Assembly (NCBI GenBank): GCA_050258755.1
Contig: JBLMZI010000011.1
Location: 248,001-312,000, forward strand
Length of the DNA: 64,000 bases
Direction of reading: 5' to 3'
From: JBLMZI01 sp050258755
Lineage (GTDB): Bacteria; Bacillota; Syntrophomonadia; Syntrophomonadales; DTU052
Within the stretch, counting starts at the first letter, position 1. Every line of letters begins with the position of its first letter. Below, in pieces: positions 44,424 to 53,054 of the stretch. Under the pieces are notes generated by a model. That model was not told where the DNA came from. It was given only the letters and a program-made list of their open reading frames with translations, and did not search any database. The position numbers were made by a program, and so were the translations under genes.

Positions 44424-45854
44424 TTAGAAGTAAAGGTCGCGTTTCCCGGCCTCAATGTCCCGCAGTCGCTGCTCGGTAAGATGGCGGATCTTGTCGCTGG
44501 TGATCTGGGTCAGGTGTTCCTGGATCGCCTTTTCACCCACTTCACGCGTTTCCGGATCGGCATAATCGATCAGGTACTCTTTGAAAGTCATGATCGCATT
44601 GGGCTGACAAACATTCGCGATCTGGCCTTTCTTGGCCAGGCTCATGAAACGGTCGCCGGTCCGCCCGCTGCGGTAACAGGCCGTGCAGTAGCTTGGAAGA
44701 TAGCCGCTGCCGCACAGGTTGCGGATCATTTCATTTGGGCCGCGGTGGTCTTCTACGATAAATTGAGCCGTATTTTCGGCTTCCTCACAATGGCCTTCGG
44801 CCTCCAGCCGGTATCCGCCAACACCGGTGCAGGATCCGGCGCTGATCTGGCTGATGCCGAGTTTAAACAGGCTGTCACGGTACCCGGGGCGTTCCCGGGT
44901 GGATAGAATCATACCTGTATAGGGGACCGCCAGACGAATAATCGCGATGATTTTGCGAAACGCATCATCTGAGACCAGATGCGGGAAGTTTTCCAGTGAA
45001 ACCCCTTCAGCCGGGCGCAGGCGCGGAACGGAAATCGTGTGCGGGCCAACCCCGAAGGTTGCTTCCAGGTGATCCTTGTGCATCATGGTGGCCAGCAGTT
45101 CAAAGCGATGGTCGTAGAGACCGAACAATACACCAATGCCAACATCGTCGATCCCGCCCAGCATGGCGCGGTCCATGGCCGTCAAATGCCACCGGTAATC
45201 CGATTTCGGACCGCCCGGGTGCATCTTTTGATAGGTTTCATGGTGATATGTTTCCTGGAACAGGATATAGGTGCCGATCCCGGCTTCCTTCAGTTTCCGG
45301 TAATTGTTTACCGTGGTCGCCGCGATATTGACGTTGATACGGCGGATGTTGCCGTTTTTCTCCTGCACGCCGTAAATCGTGCGCATGGCATCGGTGACGT
45401 ACTCGATCGGGCAGTTTTTGGGATCTTCGCCGACTTCCAGCGCAATCCGCTTGTGACCCATCTCCTGCAGGGCCCGCACTTCGTCTTCGATTTCCTGCGG
45501 GGTCAATTGTTTGCGGCACATGTCCGCATTCGACTTATGGTAGCCGCAGTAGAGACATTCATTGACGCAGTAATTGCTGATGTACAGCGGGGCGAAAAAC
45601 ACCATGCGCTTGCCGTAAATCCGTTCTTTGATATCGGCGGCAACCGCGAACATCTCCGCCAGCAGTTCCGGGTCATCAGTTTGAATGAGCGCCGCAACTT
45701 CCCACAGATCAAGGCCCTGGGCCTGACGGGCGTGCTCAATAATCCCGCGGATTGTATCGGCGGGCAGTTGACGGTTGGCGTCAAGTAAAGCCCAGATCTT
45801 CTGTTCGTCAATAAAATCGTGCGGTTCGTATTTTTCGGCCAGATTCACGCTCAT
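44424..45854 (-). CDS. hydG: [FeFe] hydrogenase maturase HydG (tyrosine lyase)
   Basis: 476 residues. The radical-SAM cysteines are in CVNECLYCGY (C-x3-C-x2-C). The C-terminal auxiliary cluster ligands are in CTACYRSGRTGDRF plus a later cysteine (ANVC). HydG cleaves tyrosine to provide the CO and CN ligands of the H-cluster. It lies between hydE and hydF with 33 and 40 nt gaps, a typical maturation operon. Confidence 0.96.
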   Translation of the reverse strand: MSVNLAEKYEPHDFIDEQKIWALLDANRQLPADTIRGIIEHARQAQGLDLWEVAALIQTDDPELLAEMFAVAADIKERIYGKRMVFFAPLYISNYCVNECLYCGYHKSNADMCRKQLTPQEIEDEVRALQEMGHKRIALEVGEDPKNCPIEYVTDAMRTIYGVQEKNGNIRRINVNIAATTVNNYRKLKEAGIGTYILFQETYHHETYQKMHPGGPKSDYRWHLTAMDRAMLGGIDDVGIGVLFGLYDHRFELLATMMHKDHLEATFGVGPHTISVPRLRPAEGVSLENFPHLVSDDAFRKIIAIIRLAVPYTGMILSTRERPGYRDSLFKLGISQISAGSCTGVGGYRLEAEGHCEEAENTAQFIVEDHRGPNEMIRNLCGSGYLPSYCTACYRSGRTGDRFMSLAKKGQIANVCQPNAIMTFKEYLIDYADPETREVGEKAIQEHLTQITSDKIRHLTEQRLRDIEAGKRDLYF

Positions 45855-45887
45855 AAAGGGGCCACCTTTCTTGTTTGATTTTGGTGT

Positions 45888-46940
45888 TTACGCGCCGGCA
45901 GTAGCCAGCCTGCGGCCATGTCCGGCATCCTGGGCGATGGTTCGGCCCAGATCGTGAACGAGTGTTTTCGTCTCGGCCAGAAGCTGGTCCGGAGTCGCCG
46001 TGACCTCCGCTTTATGCGGGTAGATTTCGTACAGCCGCCGGTAGGCCAGCGGGGTCAAATTCGGCATCACAACATTCCCGCCGCCGGTAAGGCCCAGCCG
46101 CCGGCCGTCGGCCGACAAGCTCGACAACGCGGTTGTTGCCGGTAGATGGGCCCAAGGAATCATCATCCGGGCCAGGGCCAACACCCGCAAGGTCATTGGA
46201 ACACTTCCGGTTTCCGCCACATGCAGCGGGGTGCCGGGGTGGGGGATAAAAGGCCCGATCCCGGCCATTTCGAGCTCCAGCTCCCGCAGGAGCAGCAGGT
46301 CACCGGCCAGCGAATCGATGGTCTGGCCGGGAAGACCGACCATAAAGCCCGAACCAACCTGATAACCGAGCTCGCGCAGCTGCCGAAGGCATTCCAGCCG
46401 GCGCTCCAGGCTGGTGCCCGGGTGCAGCCGTGCGTATAATTCCGGGTCAGAGGTTTCAAATTTTAAAAGATACCGGTCTGCGCCGGCCTGCCGCCAGAGC
46501 TGGTAGTCCGCCTGGGGCCGCTCCCCAACGCTCAGGGTGACCGCCATTCCGGTCAGTTTAATTTCGGCAACGGCATCGGCCAGATCTTCTGCCGTATAGA
46601 AAAAATCGTCACCCGATTGAAGCACCACAGTATGAAAGCCCCGGTTGGCCGCCCCGCGCGCAACCGCCTTGATTTCGGCGATCGGAATGCGGTAGCGATT
46701 GACCTTTTCATTAAACCGGTTGATCCCGCAGTATGCGCAGGTCCGGATGCAGTGATTGGAGAACTCGATTACACCGCGGATATGCACGGTGTCGCCAACG
46801 CTTTCGCGGCGAATCCGGTCCGCTTTCATGCGGAGCAGTTCCAGCGTGTCGCTGCCGGGATCCGACAGCAGCTCTGCCAGCTGGGCTCTGGTGAATGTTC
46901 CGTTTTTCTCGTAATCCGCCAGGCAAACGGTAACCGACAT
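45888..46940 (-). CDS. hydE: [FeFe] hydrogenase maturase HydE
   Basis: 350 residues. Radical-SAM motif CIRTCAYCG, then GFHTVVLQSGDD and the SVGERP segment. HydE works with HydG and HydF on the 2Fe subcluster, including the dithiomethylamine bridge precursor. ATG 46940 is chosen because GGAGGG precedes it; an ATG at 47018 is in frame but lacks an SD. A 13-codon ORF with a near-perfect SD lies directly upstream. Confidence 0.95.
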   Translation of the reverse strand: MSVTVCLADYEKNGTFTRAQLAELLSDPGSDTLELLRMKADRIRRESVGDTVHIRGVIEFSNHCIRTCAYCGINRFNEKVNRYRIPIAEIKAVARGAANRGFHTVVLQSGDDFFYTAEDLADAVAEIKLTGMAVTLSVGERPQADYQLWRQAGADRYLLKFETSDPELYARLHPGTSLERRLECLRQLRELGYQVGSGFMVGLPGQTIDSLAGDLLLLRELELEMAGIGPFIPHPGTPLHVAETGSVPMTLRVLALARMMIPWAHLPATTALSSLSADGRRLGLTGGGNVVMPNLTPLAYRRLYEIYPHKAEVTATPDQLLAETKTLVHDLGRTIAQDAGHGRRLATAGA

Positions 46941-47004
46941 CGTGCTCCCTCCGGTTCTTTTGAATGTCAGGGTATGGTTTCCGGGGTCCGAAAAACGAAA
47001 AAGC

Positions 47005-47046
47005 TCATCCGGATCCATGATCGGACAAGCTTATAAATGTAGGCAT
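47005..47046 (-). CDS. 13-residue leader ORF upstream of hydE
   Basis: ATG at 47046, product MPTFISLSDHGSG, TGA at 47005-47007. The SD AAGGGGAGGTGA is the strongest in the region, with about 6 nt between it and the ATG. The frame stops 64 nt before the hydE start. It may be a translational-coupling or attenuation leader. It is not recognised as a known peptide. Confidence 0.45.
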   Translation of the reverse strand: MPTFISLSDHGSG

Positions 47047-47167
47047 AAAAAATCACCTCCCCTTGAACTCAGCGGTTCCTCGTTTTCAGGGCCGTTCTGT
47101 TCCAAATCCCTTGGGGCTTAGAGCATGCTCCTTGCCCGCAGGTAAATAGGATTAAATTAGTACCTTT

Positions 47168-47196
47168 ATTTTATGCTCATGCGGGGCATTTCACAA
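47168..47196 (-). promoter_or_regulatory. Candidate promoter of the hydEGF operon
   Basis: On the minus strand TTGTGA (47196-47191), 17-bp spacer, TAAAAT (47173-47168). It would give a leader of roughly 115 nt before the leader ORF. The rest of 47047-47322 shows no gene. Confidence 0.5.
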
Positions 47197-47322
47197 GAGG
47201 TTTTTTCACCCGGCAAAATGCACAATATTCGGTCGATACCGGTGCTTTCAGCGCCTGGCGGCAAATTGCTGCTTCGGACTCGGTTTCCGGTGTGGATGAC
47301 CTGGATCATCCTGCGCATCATG

Positions 47323-47577
47323 CTACACTTTTGCCAGCGCACTTTTGACCTGAACCCCTTTCAGGCTTCCGAGTTTACCGGTCAAACCGCCGATTTCATC
47401 GGTGCTGCCATCCACAATCAAGGAAATAACCGAAACCTCGTGTTCCCGTTTGACGTGGGGAATCCCCATCCTTCCTATAATAATATCAGCGTATTCGCTG
47501 AGAATCTGATTGACCCTCGGCGCGGTCTCCCGGTCGTCCACCACAATGCCCACCACGCCCAGCCGGCTTTCCTGCAT
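47323..47577 (-). CDS. TM1266-type iron-only hydrogenase system regulator
   Basis: 84 residues, an ACT-like/NikR C-terminal fold (LGVVGIVVDDRETAPRVNQIL, then IIGRMGIPH, ending LGSLKGVQVKSALAKV). This family sits beside [FeFe]-hydrogenase maturation genes and is presumed to regulate them, though it has no DNA-binding domain of its own. SD GGAGG precedes ATG 47577. It is on the same strand as hydEGF, divergent from the marR gene. Confidence 0.85.
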   Translation of the reverse strand: MQESRLGVVGIVVDDRETAPRVNQILSEYADIIIGRMGIPHVKREHEVSVISLIVDGSTDEIGGLTGKLGSLKGVQVKSALAKV

Positions 47578-47658
47578 GAATGGATTCCTCCCATCGTTTG
47601 CCCCTGTTCTCTTATTGTATGCTATTCCATCATATTCGGACGATTTGAATCATTTTTA

Positions 47659-47687
47659 TTGACACACAGTCATTTTCCTCCTAAACT
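47659..47687 (+). promoter_or_regulatory. Promoter of the marR gene with overlapping imperfect palindrome
   Basis: TTGACA (47659-47664), 17-bp spacer, TAAACT (47682-47687). CCTAAACT and AGTTAGG, flanking 47680-47702, form an imperfect inverted repeat over the -10, a likely autoregulatory operator. Confidence 0.55.
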
Positions 47688-47727
47688 CAACATAATAGTT
47701 AGGCATTCAAAGTAAAAAGGTGATGAA

Positions 47728-48153
47728 ATGGTCGAAAAGCACCCCGACGATCTGGTAGACCTCTTTTGGCGCAACGTTGAAATCTACCGTGTTATGGAGG
47801 ATTCAGCGCTGAAGCACAACAAGCTGCACCAGCTGTCCGCAGCGGATATTCGTGCGATTTACCGTATTGGGGTCAATCGGCGCGAACGCATGTCGAACTT
47901 AGCTCGCCAGATGAGACTGACCGTTGGGACTTTGACCTTGACCATTGATCGTTTAGTCGACAAAGGAATTGTCGTGCGCGAGAGGAATTCCAAAGATCGC
48001 AGGGTCGTTGAAGTACGGCTTACGCCACGGGGTCATGAAGTCTTCAATGACATTATCAAAGTGCGCCGCTCCATCGCCCAGAAGGTGCTCGGACGCCTGG
48101 ATGATCAGGAGCGGGACGCGTTAAGAGACATTCTGAAGAAATTGAGAAGCTAA
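47728..48153 (+). CDS. MarR family transcriptional regulator
   Basis: 141 residues with a winged HTH (RMSNLARQMRLTVGTLTLTIDRL, then the RNSKDRRVVEVRLT wing). SD AAAGGTGATG lies before the ATG. It sits between the hydrogenase maturation genes and the formate dehydrogenase operon and has its own terminator, so it is a candidate regulator of one or both. No effector can be inferred. Confidence 0.9.
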   Translation: MVEKHPDDLVDLFWRNVEIYRVMEDSALKHNKLHQLSAADIRAIYRIGVNRRERMSNLARQMRLTVGTLTLTIDRLVDKGIVVRERNSKDRRVVEVRLTPRGHEVFNDIIKVRRSIAQKVLGRLDDQERDALRDILKKLRS

Positions 48154-48187
48154 CGGCGAACCCATAATTTCATAAAAGAACTGTATC

Positions 48188-48226
48188 GGCAGCCAGACCA
48201 AGCGTTATGGCTGCCAGTTCATTTTT
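48188..48226 (+). terminator. Terminator of the marR gene
   Basis: GGCAGCC (48188-48194) pairs with GGCTGCC (48209-48215), extended by ACTG/CAGT, then ATTTTT. Confidence 0.75.
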
Positions 48227-48528
48227 AAGAGCTTGCTACGAATTGTTTTGCAACAGATGGTCGGGTTTGGATTTGGCACGAAACGGAACAATGCGGCGAC
48301 AAGCCTTTTTTGCGACAATTCGCACTCTATTTCACATGGCGAAACATGAAAGAATGAATGTTTATGCGGTGCATATAAAAAACATAAAAAAAACAGGACA
48401 TTCCAAATACGTGGGGAATTAATATTAGTTACCTATTCAATAACGTTTTGAAACGGGTTCGGAATTTCCGACTGCAACATGTGTTAAGACACATATTGGT
48501 AAATTATTCAATAAAGGAGGTGATTTTG
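48227..48528 (+). promoter_or_regulatory. Leader and control region of the formate dehydrogenase operon
   Basis: No gene. AT-rich. It holds the palindrome ATGTGT-TAAG-ACACAT at 48479-48494 and two copies of TATTCAATAA (48434-48443 and 48505-48514). A TAAATT at 48500-48505 could be the -10. The region ends in AAAGGAGGTGA, the SD for the TTG start at 48529. Confidence 0.55.
48479..48494. promoter_or_regulatory. Palindrome shared with the hydrogenase operon (formate dehydrogenase copy)
   Basis: ATGTGT-TAAG-ACACAT, perfect 6-bp arms, about 35 bp before the TTG start. The core TGTGT-TWAG-ACACA recurs at 55854-55867. Confidence 0.7.
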
Positions 48529-48975
48529 TTGACAGACTGTAAAGCGATCATTGATCGGTACGCCGGATTACCGGGCGGGCTGATCGAAGCCTACCATGCG
48601 ATTCAGCGGGAGATGAACTATATCCCCGAAGAAGCCATTGCGGATGCAGCCAAGGCGTTTAAACTCCCCGTCGCTGAAGCGTATGGCGTCGCAACCTTTT
48701 ATTCCTATCTTAAGGTTGGGAAACGCGGCAAATACGTGATCCGCATGTGCGAGAGCGCGCCTTGTCACGTTGCCGGAGCCGCAGAAGTCATGGCAGCCCT
48801 GGAGAAGGAACTCGGCATCAAAACAGGCGAAACGACTGCGGACGGCAAGTTCACGCTGGAGCTCACCGAATGTGTCGGGCAATGTCAGGAAACGGCGGTC
48901 ATTACAGTCAACAGCAAGCCGTATGGAAACATGACGGCGGCCAAAGTCCCGGCGGTTCTGGCTGAATGCCGGTAG
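48529..48975 (+). CDS. NuoE-like [2Fe-2S] subunit of the formate dehydrogenase
   Basis: 148 residues. The thioredoxin-like [2Fe-2S] ligands are Cys74, Cys79, Cys115 and Cys119 (CESAPC and CVGQC). It passes electrons within the NADH module. TTG 48529 is chosen because AAAGGAGGTGA precedes it and because the N-terminus then aligns residue for residue with the paralogue at 56044. About 80% identical by eye to that hydrogenase subunit. It is the first gene of an operon with a NuoF-like subunit and FdhA. Confidence 0.92.
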   Translation: MTDCKAIIDRYAGLPGGLIEAYHAIQREMNYIPEEAIADAAKAFKLPVAEAYGVATFYSYLKVGKRGKYVIRMCESAPCHVAGAAEVMAALEKELGIKTGETTADGKFTLELTECVGQCQETAVITVNSKPYGNMTAAKVPAVLAECR

Positions 48976-49002
48976 CTCTTTGTGAAGGGAGGGAAATATC
49001 AA

Positions 49003-50229
49003 ATGGCTGAAGAACTGCGCATTGTACTGCGCAATTGCGACAAAATCGATCCGCTGAACATTGATGATTACATCAAGGCTGGCGGTTATAAGTCGCTGGA
49101 GAAAGCACGCGGCATGAACCCGCTGGAGCTGATTGAAGAAGTCAAGAAATCGGGTCTTCGCGGCCGCGGAGGCGCTGGATTCAACGCGGGTCTCAAGTGG
49201 TCGTTTGCTAACAAGGTGGAATCAGATCAGAAATATGTGGTCTGTAATGCCGACGAAGGCGAACCGGGCACCTACAAGGACCGTATCATCATGCAGAAGG
49301 ATCCCCAGACGCTTTTCGAAGGGATGGCTATCTGCGGGTACGCGATCGGATCCAACAAGGGTTATATCTACTGCCGCGGGGAATACCCGTACGTGGTCGA
49401 GCATTTGAACAAAGCCATCGCTCAGGCGAAAGCCAAGGGTGTTCTGGGTGATTTCGACATTGAGGTTCGTATGGGCGGAGGCGCCTACGTCTGCGGTGAA
49501 GAAACTGCCCTGATCGAATCAATCGAAGGGCACCGGGGCGAACCGCGGTTTAAACCCCCGTTCCCGGGCGTTGCGGGACTGTGGGCCAAACCGACCGTGG
49601 TCAATAACGTTGAGACGTATGCCAATATTCCGGTGATCCTGGAGAAGGGCGCGGAATGGTTTGCCGCCATCGGCGCGGAAAAGTACCCGGGAACCAAAGT
49701 GCTGACTTTGACCGGAGACGTTGCCAACCGGGTCTGTATCGAAGTTCCGACTACAACGACCATCCGCGAAGTCGTCTTCGGATTTGGCGGCGGCGTTGCC
49801 GACGGAAAGAAGTTCAAAGCGGTTCAGATTGGCGGAACCTCGGGCGGCTTTATCCCGGAATCCCTGTTGGATACCCCGATTGATTTCGATTCTATGGGCA
49901 AAATTGGGGCAGCTCTGGGGACCGGCGCCGTTTTCGTCATGAATGAAACCCGGGATATCGTTGATATTGCGACGCGGATCTCCAAGTTCTTTGAACATGA
50001 ATCCTGCGGCAAGTGCAATCCCTGCCGGGAAGGAACCTTCAGATCGCATGAGATCATGAAGAAGATCAACAGCGGCAAGGGCACGGAAGCGGACATCGAA
50101 AATGTCCTGGCACTCAGCGGGGTCATGCAGAAAGCTTGTTTGTGCGGTTTGGGTCAGGCTGCGCCTTCGCCGACCGTCACAACCATCAAGCATTTCCGCG
50201 ATGAATATACAAAGAAACTCCTTGGCTAA
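49003..50229 (+). CDS. NuoF-like NADH/FMN subunit of the formate dehydrogenase
   Basis: 408 residues. LRGRGGAGFNAGLKW is the NADH-binding glycine loop, VCNADEGEPGTYKDR the FMN site, and ESCGKCNPCREGT (Cys335, 338, 341) with a later cysteine around 379-381 the [4Fe-4S] site. It exchanges electrons with NAD(H). It has only the NuoF core: there is no N-terminal thioredoxin-like or C-terminal ferredoxin extension as in many bifurcating HydB subunits. ATG 49003 follows GGGAGGG. Confidence 0.93.
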   Translation: MAEELRIVLRNCDKIDPLNIDDYIKAGGYKSLEKARGMNPLELIEEVKKSGLRGRGGAGFNAGLKWSFANKVESDQKYVVCNADEGEPGTYKDRIIMQKDPQTLFEGMAICGYAIGSNKGYIYCRGEYPYVVEHLNKAIAQAKAKGVLGDFDIEVRMGGGAYVCGEETALIESIEGHRGEPRFKPPFPGVAGLWAKPTVVNNVETYANIPVILEKGAEWFAAIGAEKYPGTKVLTLTGDVANRVCIEVPTTTTIREVVFGFGGGVADGKKFKAVQIGGTSGGFIPESLLDTPIDFDSMGKIGAALGTGAVFVMNETRDIVDIATRISKFFEHESCGKCNPCREGTFRSHEIMKKINSGKGTEADIENVLALSGVMQKACLCGLGQAAPSPTVTTIKHFRDEYTKKLLG

Positions 50230-50249
50230 AAGATTGAGGAGGAAATAAA

Positions 50250-52958
50250 ATGCTCAATTTAAGAATTAACGGTCGGGAGGTGCAGGCCCTGAAGGGCAGC
50301 ACGATTCTCGAAGCGTGCCGGGCGAATGGGGTCGAAATCCCTACCCTGTGCTACGATCCCGACCTGCGACTGGCTGGTTCGTGCCGGATGTGTGTCGTTG
50401 AGATCAAAGGCCGGTGGCTCTATGCGGCCGCCTGTGTCACACCGGCGGAAAACGGAATGGATATCGAAACCGAAAGCCCGGTGATCGTGGAAGCGCGCCG
50501 GACTATCCTTGAACTGCTGGCGGCCCGGCACAATTTTGACTGTCAGGTCTGCGAAAAGAACGCAGCCTGCAAGTTCCAGGATTATCTCTATCAATATGGC
50601 GTCAAGGACAGCCGGTACACGGCTGGCGGCGGCGCGCATTACCCGATCAATGATCCAAACCCGTTCCTGGAACGCGATTACAACAAATGCGTGATGTGCA
50701 CCAAATGCGTCCGTGCCTGTGAAGAGATCACGGCGGCACGGGCGATCAATGTGAAAGAACGCGGCCATCATGCGAAAATCAGCACCGCTTTCGACGGCAA
50801 TCTGGCCGAGTCCCCCTGCGTATTCTGCGGACAGTGCGTGATGGTCTGCCCGACCGGCGCTTTGACCAGCAAAGTTGCCGCGGGACAGGGACGCGCCCAG
50901 GATACCGAGCGGGTGATGACCACTTGTACTTACTGCGGAACCGGCTGCACGCTGGAACTGAATGTGAAAAACGACCGGGTGGTTGGCGTAACGTCGAACC
51001 GGTCGGCTGACTGGAGCCCGGTGAACAAAGGCGCTCTTTGCGTAAAAGGGCGGTTTGGCTGGGACTTTGTCAATTCCGAGGAGCGCCTGAAAACGCCGTT
51101 GATTAAAGAAAACGGCGAATTCCGGGAAGCCACCTGGGATGAAGCCCTGAACCTCGTTGCCGAGAAACTGGGCAAGATCAAAACCGAACACGGTCCGGAT
51201 TCCTTCGCCATGTTTTCTTCGGCCCGGGTAACCAACGAAGAAAACTATCTGGCGCAGAAACTCACCCGTGCGGTTATGGGAACCAATAACGTCGACCATT
51301 GTGCCCGATTGTGACACTCCGTCACCGTCTCCGGTCTGGGGGCAGCATTTGGCAGTGGCGCAATGACGAACTCAATTGGTGAAATCGAAACGGACGCAAC
51401 GGGATTCTTCGTCATCGGTTCGAACACGACCGACAACCATCCTGTTATCGGGATGAAACTCAAACGCAACGTTCTGAAGAACGGCGCAAAACTGGTGGTC
51501 GCCGATCCGCGGCGTACGGACCTGGCCGAAATAGCCGACGTATATATGAAACATCTTCCCGGAACCGACGTGGCGCTCGTCAACGCCATGATGAACGTCA
51601 TTATTCAGGAAGGGCTGGCGGATAAGGCGTTTATCGAAAACTGTACCGAGGGATACGATGAAATGGCCAAAGTCGTGGCCGAGTGTACCCCGGAGTGGGC
51701 AGAAAAGATCACCACGGTTCCCGCTGAGGATATCCGCAAAGCGGCCCGCATTTATGCGGAATGCGAAGCGGCTACCATCTGCTATGCTATGGGTCTGACC
51801 CAGCACAGCACCGGGACCGACAATGTAAAAACGGTCTGCAATCTGGCAATGCTGACTGGCAATATCGGTCGGCCTGGGACGGGCGTGGACCCACTGCGCG
51901 GGCAGAACAACGTGCAGGGGGCTTGCGACATGGGGGCCCTGCCGGTTGTGTTTACCGGTTATCAGGCGGTGACCAATGATGACGCCCGCGCGAAATTCGA
52001 AAAGGCCTGGAACGTATCTCTCCCGAACAAAAACGGTCTGGTGCTGACCGAAGTGATCGCGAAGGCGCATCACGGCGACATTAAAGCGCTGTATGTCTTC
52101 GGGGAAAACCCGATGATGAGCGACCCGGATCTGCACCACGTTCAGGAAGCGCTTGAAAACCTGGAATTCCTGGTCGTTCAGGACATTTTCCTGACCGAAA
52201 CCGCCAAGTTAGCGGATGTGGTTCTTCCGGGCAGCAGTTTCGCAGAGAAAAACGGGACTTTCTCCAATACCGAGCGCCGGGTTCAGCGGGTCCGCAAAGC
52301 GGTCTCGACACCGGGACAGGCCCGTGAAGACTGGCAGATCCTTTGTGATCTTTCCGCGCGCATGGGCTATCCGATGAACTATGGGAATCCGGAAGAAGTG
52401 TTTGAAGAAATCCGCTCACTGACCCCGTCATATGCCGGGATGTCCTATGCGCGGCTGGAAGGGAAAGGCCTGCAGTGGCCGTGTCCCACCGTAGAGCATC
52501 CGGGGACACAGTTCCTGCATAAAGACGGCAAATTCAGCCGGGGCAAAGGCATGTTCTCAGCGATTCCGTTCAAACCCGCGGTCGAACTGCCCGATGCCGA
52601 GTACCCGCTGGTACTGACCACCGGCCGCAGTTTGTTCCACTATCATACCGGCACCATGACCCGGCGTGCGGTTGCACTGGACCGGCATGAGCCCGAAGCG
52701 CGGTTGGAAATCAATCCGAAACAGGCTGAGAAGTTGGGCGTTCGTGACGGGGAAATGGTACGTTTGGTGACCCGGCGCGGGAAGATTCAACTCAAAGCCA
52801 AGGTTACCGATGTTGTGGCGGAAAATGTAGTCTTTACTACGTTCCATTTTGCTGAGGCAGCCGTCAACTGGCTGACCAATGCCGACTCGCTGGATCCGGT
52901 CGCAAAGATCCCTGAATACAAAGTGTGTGCGGCCAAGATCGAAAAGATTCAGGGTTAA
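50250..52958 (+). CDS. fdhA: Selenocysteine formate dehydrogenase, alpha subunit (UGA = Sec355)
   Basis: 902 residues if the in-frame TGA at 51312-51314 is read as selenocysteine; otherwise it would split into two ORFs. Domains: [2Fe-2S] (Cys34, 45, 48, 62), His-ligated cluster (His94, Cys98, 101, 107), two [4Fe-4S] (CVMCTKCVRAC and CVFCGQCVMVCP), then a molybdopterin domain opening CTYCGTGC with Sec in HCARLUHSVT. It interconverts formate and CO2 at a Mo/W bis-MGD centre. The N-terminal third mirrors HydA (57763), so it docks to the same kind of NuoEF pair. SD GAGGAGG precedes the ATG. Confidence 0.95.
51312..51343 (+). promoter_or_regulatory. Sec UGA codon and bacterial SECIS hairpin
   Basis: TGA at 51312-51314. 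Exactly 18 nt later GTCTCC-GGTCT-GGGGGC (51327-51343) folds into a 6-bp stem with loop GGUCU. As I recall it, the E. coli fdhF SECIS has the same GGUCU loop at the same 18-nt distance, read by SelB. The frame continues with conserved formate dehydrogenase sequence. Confidence 0.9.
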
Positions 52959-53054
52959 GAAACCGGTAGCAAGTTGGACGGAAGGGGTGAGACAGCACAC
53001 ATTCCACCGCAACGGAAAATCTAAACTTTATCAACGAAAGGACGGGAAAACAAA

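Noticed and set aside
48268..48290. TTGGCACG upstream of the fdh operon as a sigma-54 promoter
   Set aside because: The -12 TTGC element is missing at the correct distance.
50259..51317. 352-codon minus-strand frame across the first part of fdhA
   Set aside because: Shadow frame. The plus strand carries the full set of Fe-S ligands and the Sec site.
51312..51362. fdhA as two separate genes or a nonsense-mutated pseudogene
   Set aside because: The TGA lies at the catalytic Cys/Sec position, the frame is unbroken on both sides, and a SECIS hairpin follows at the right distance.
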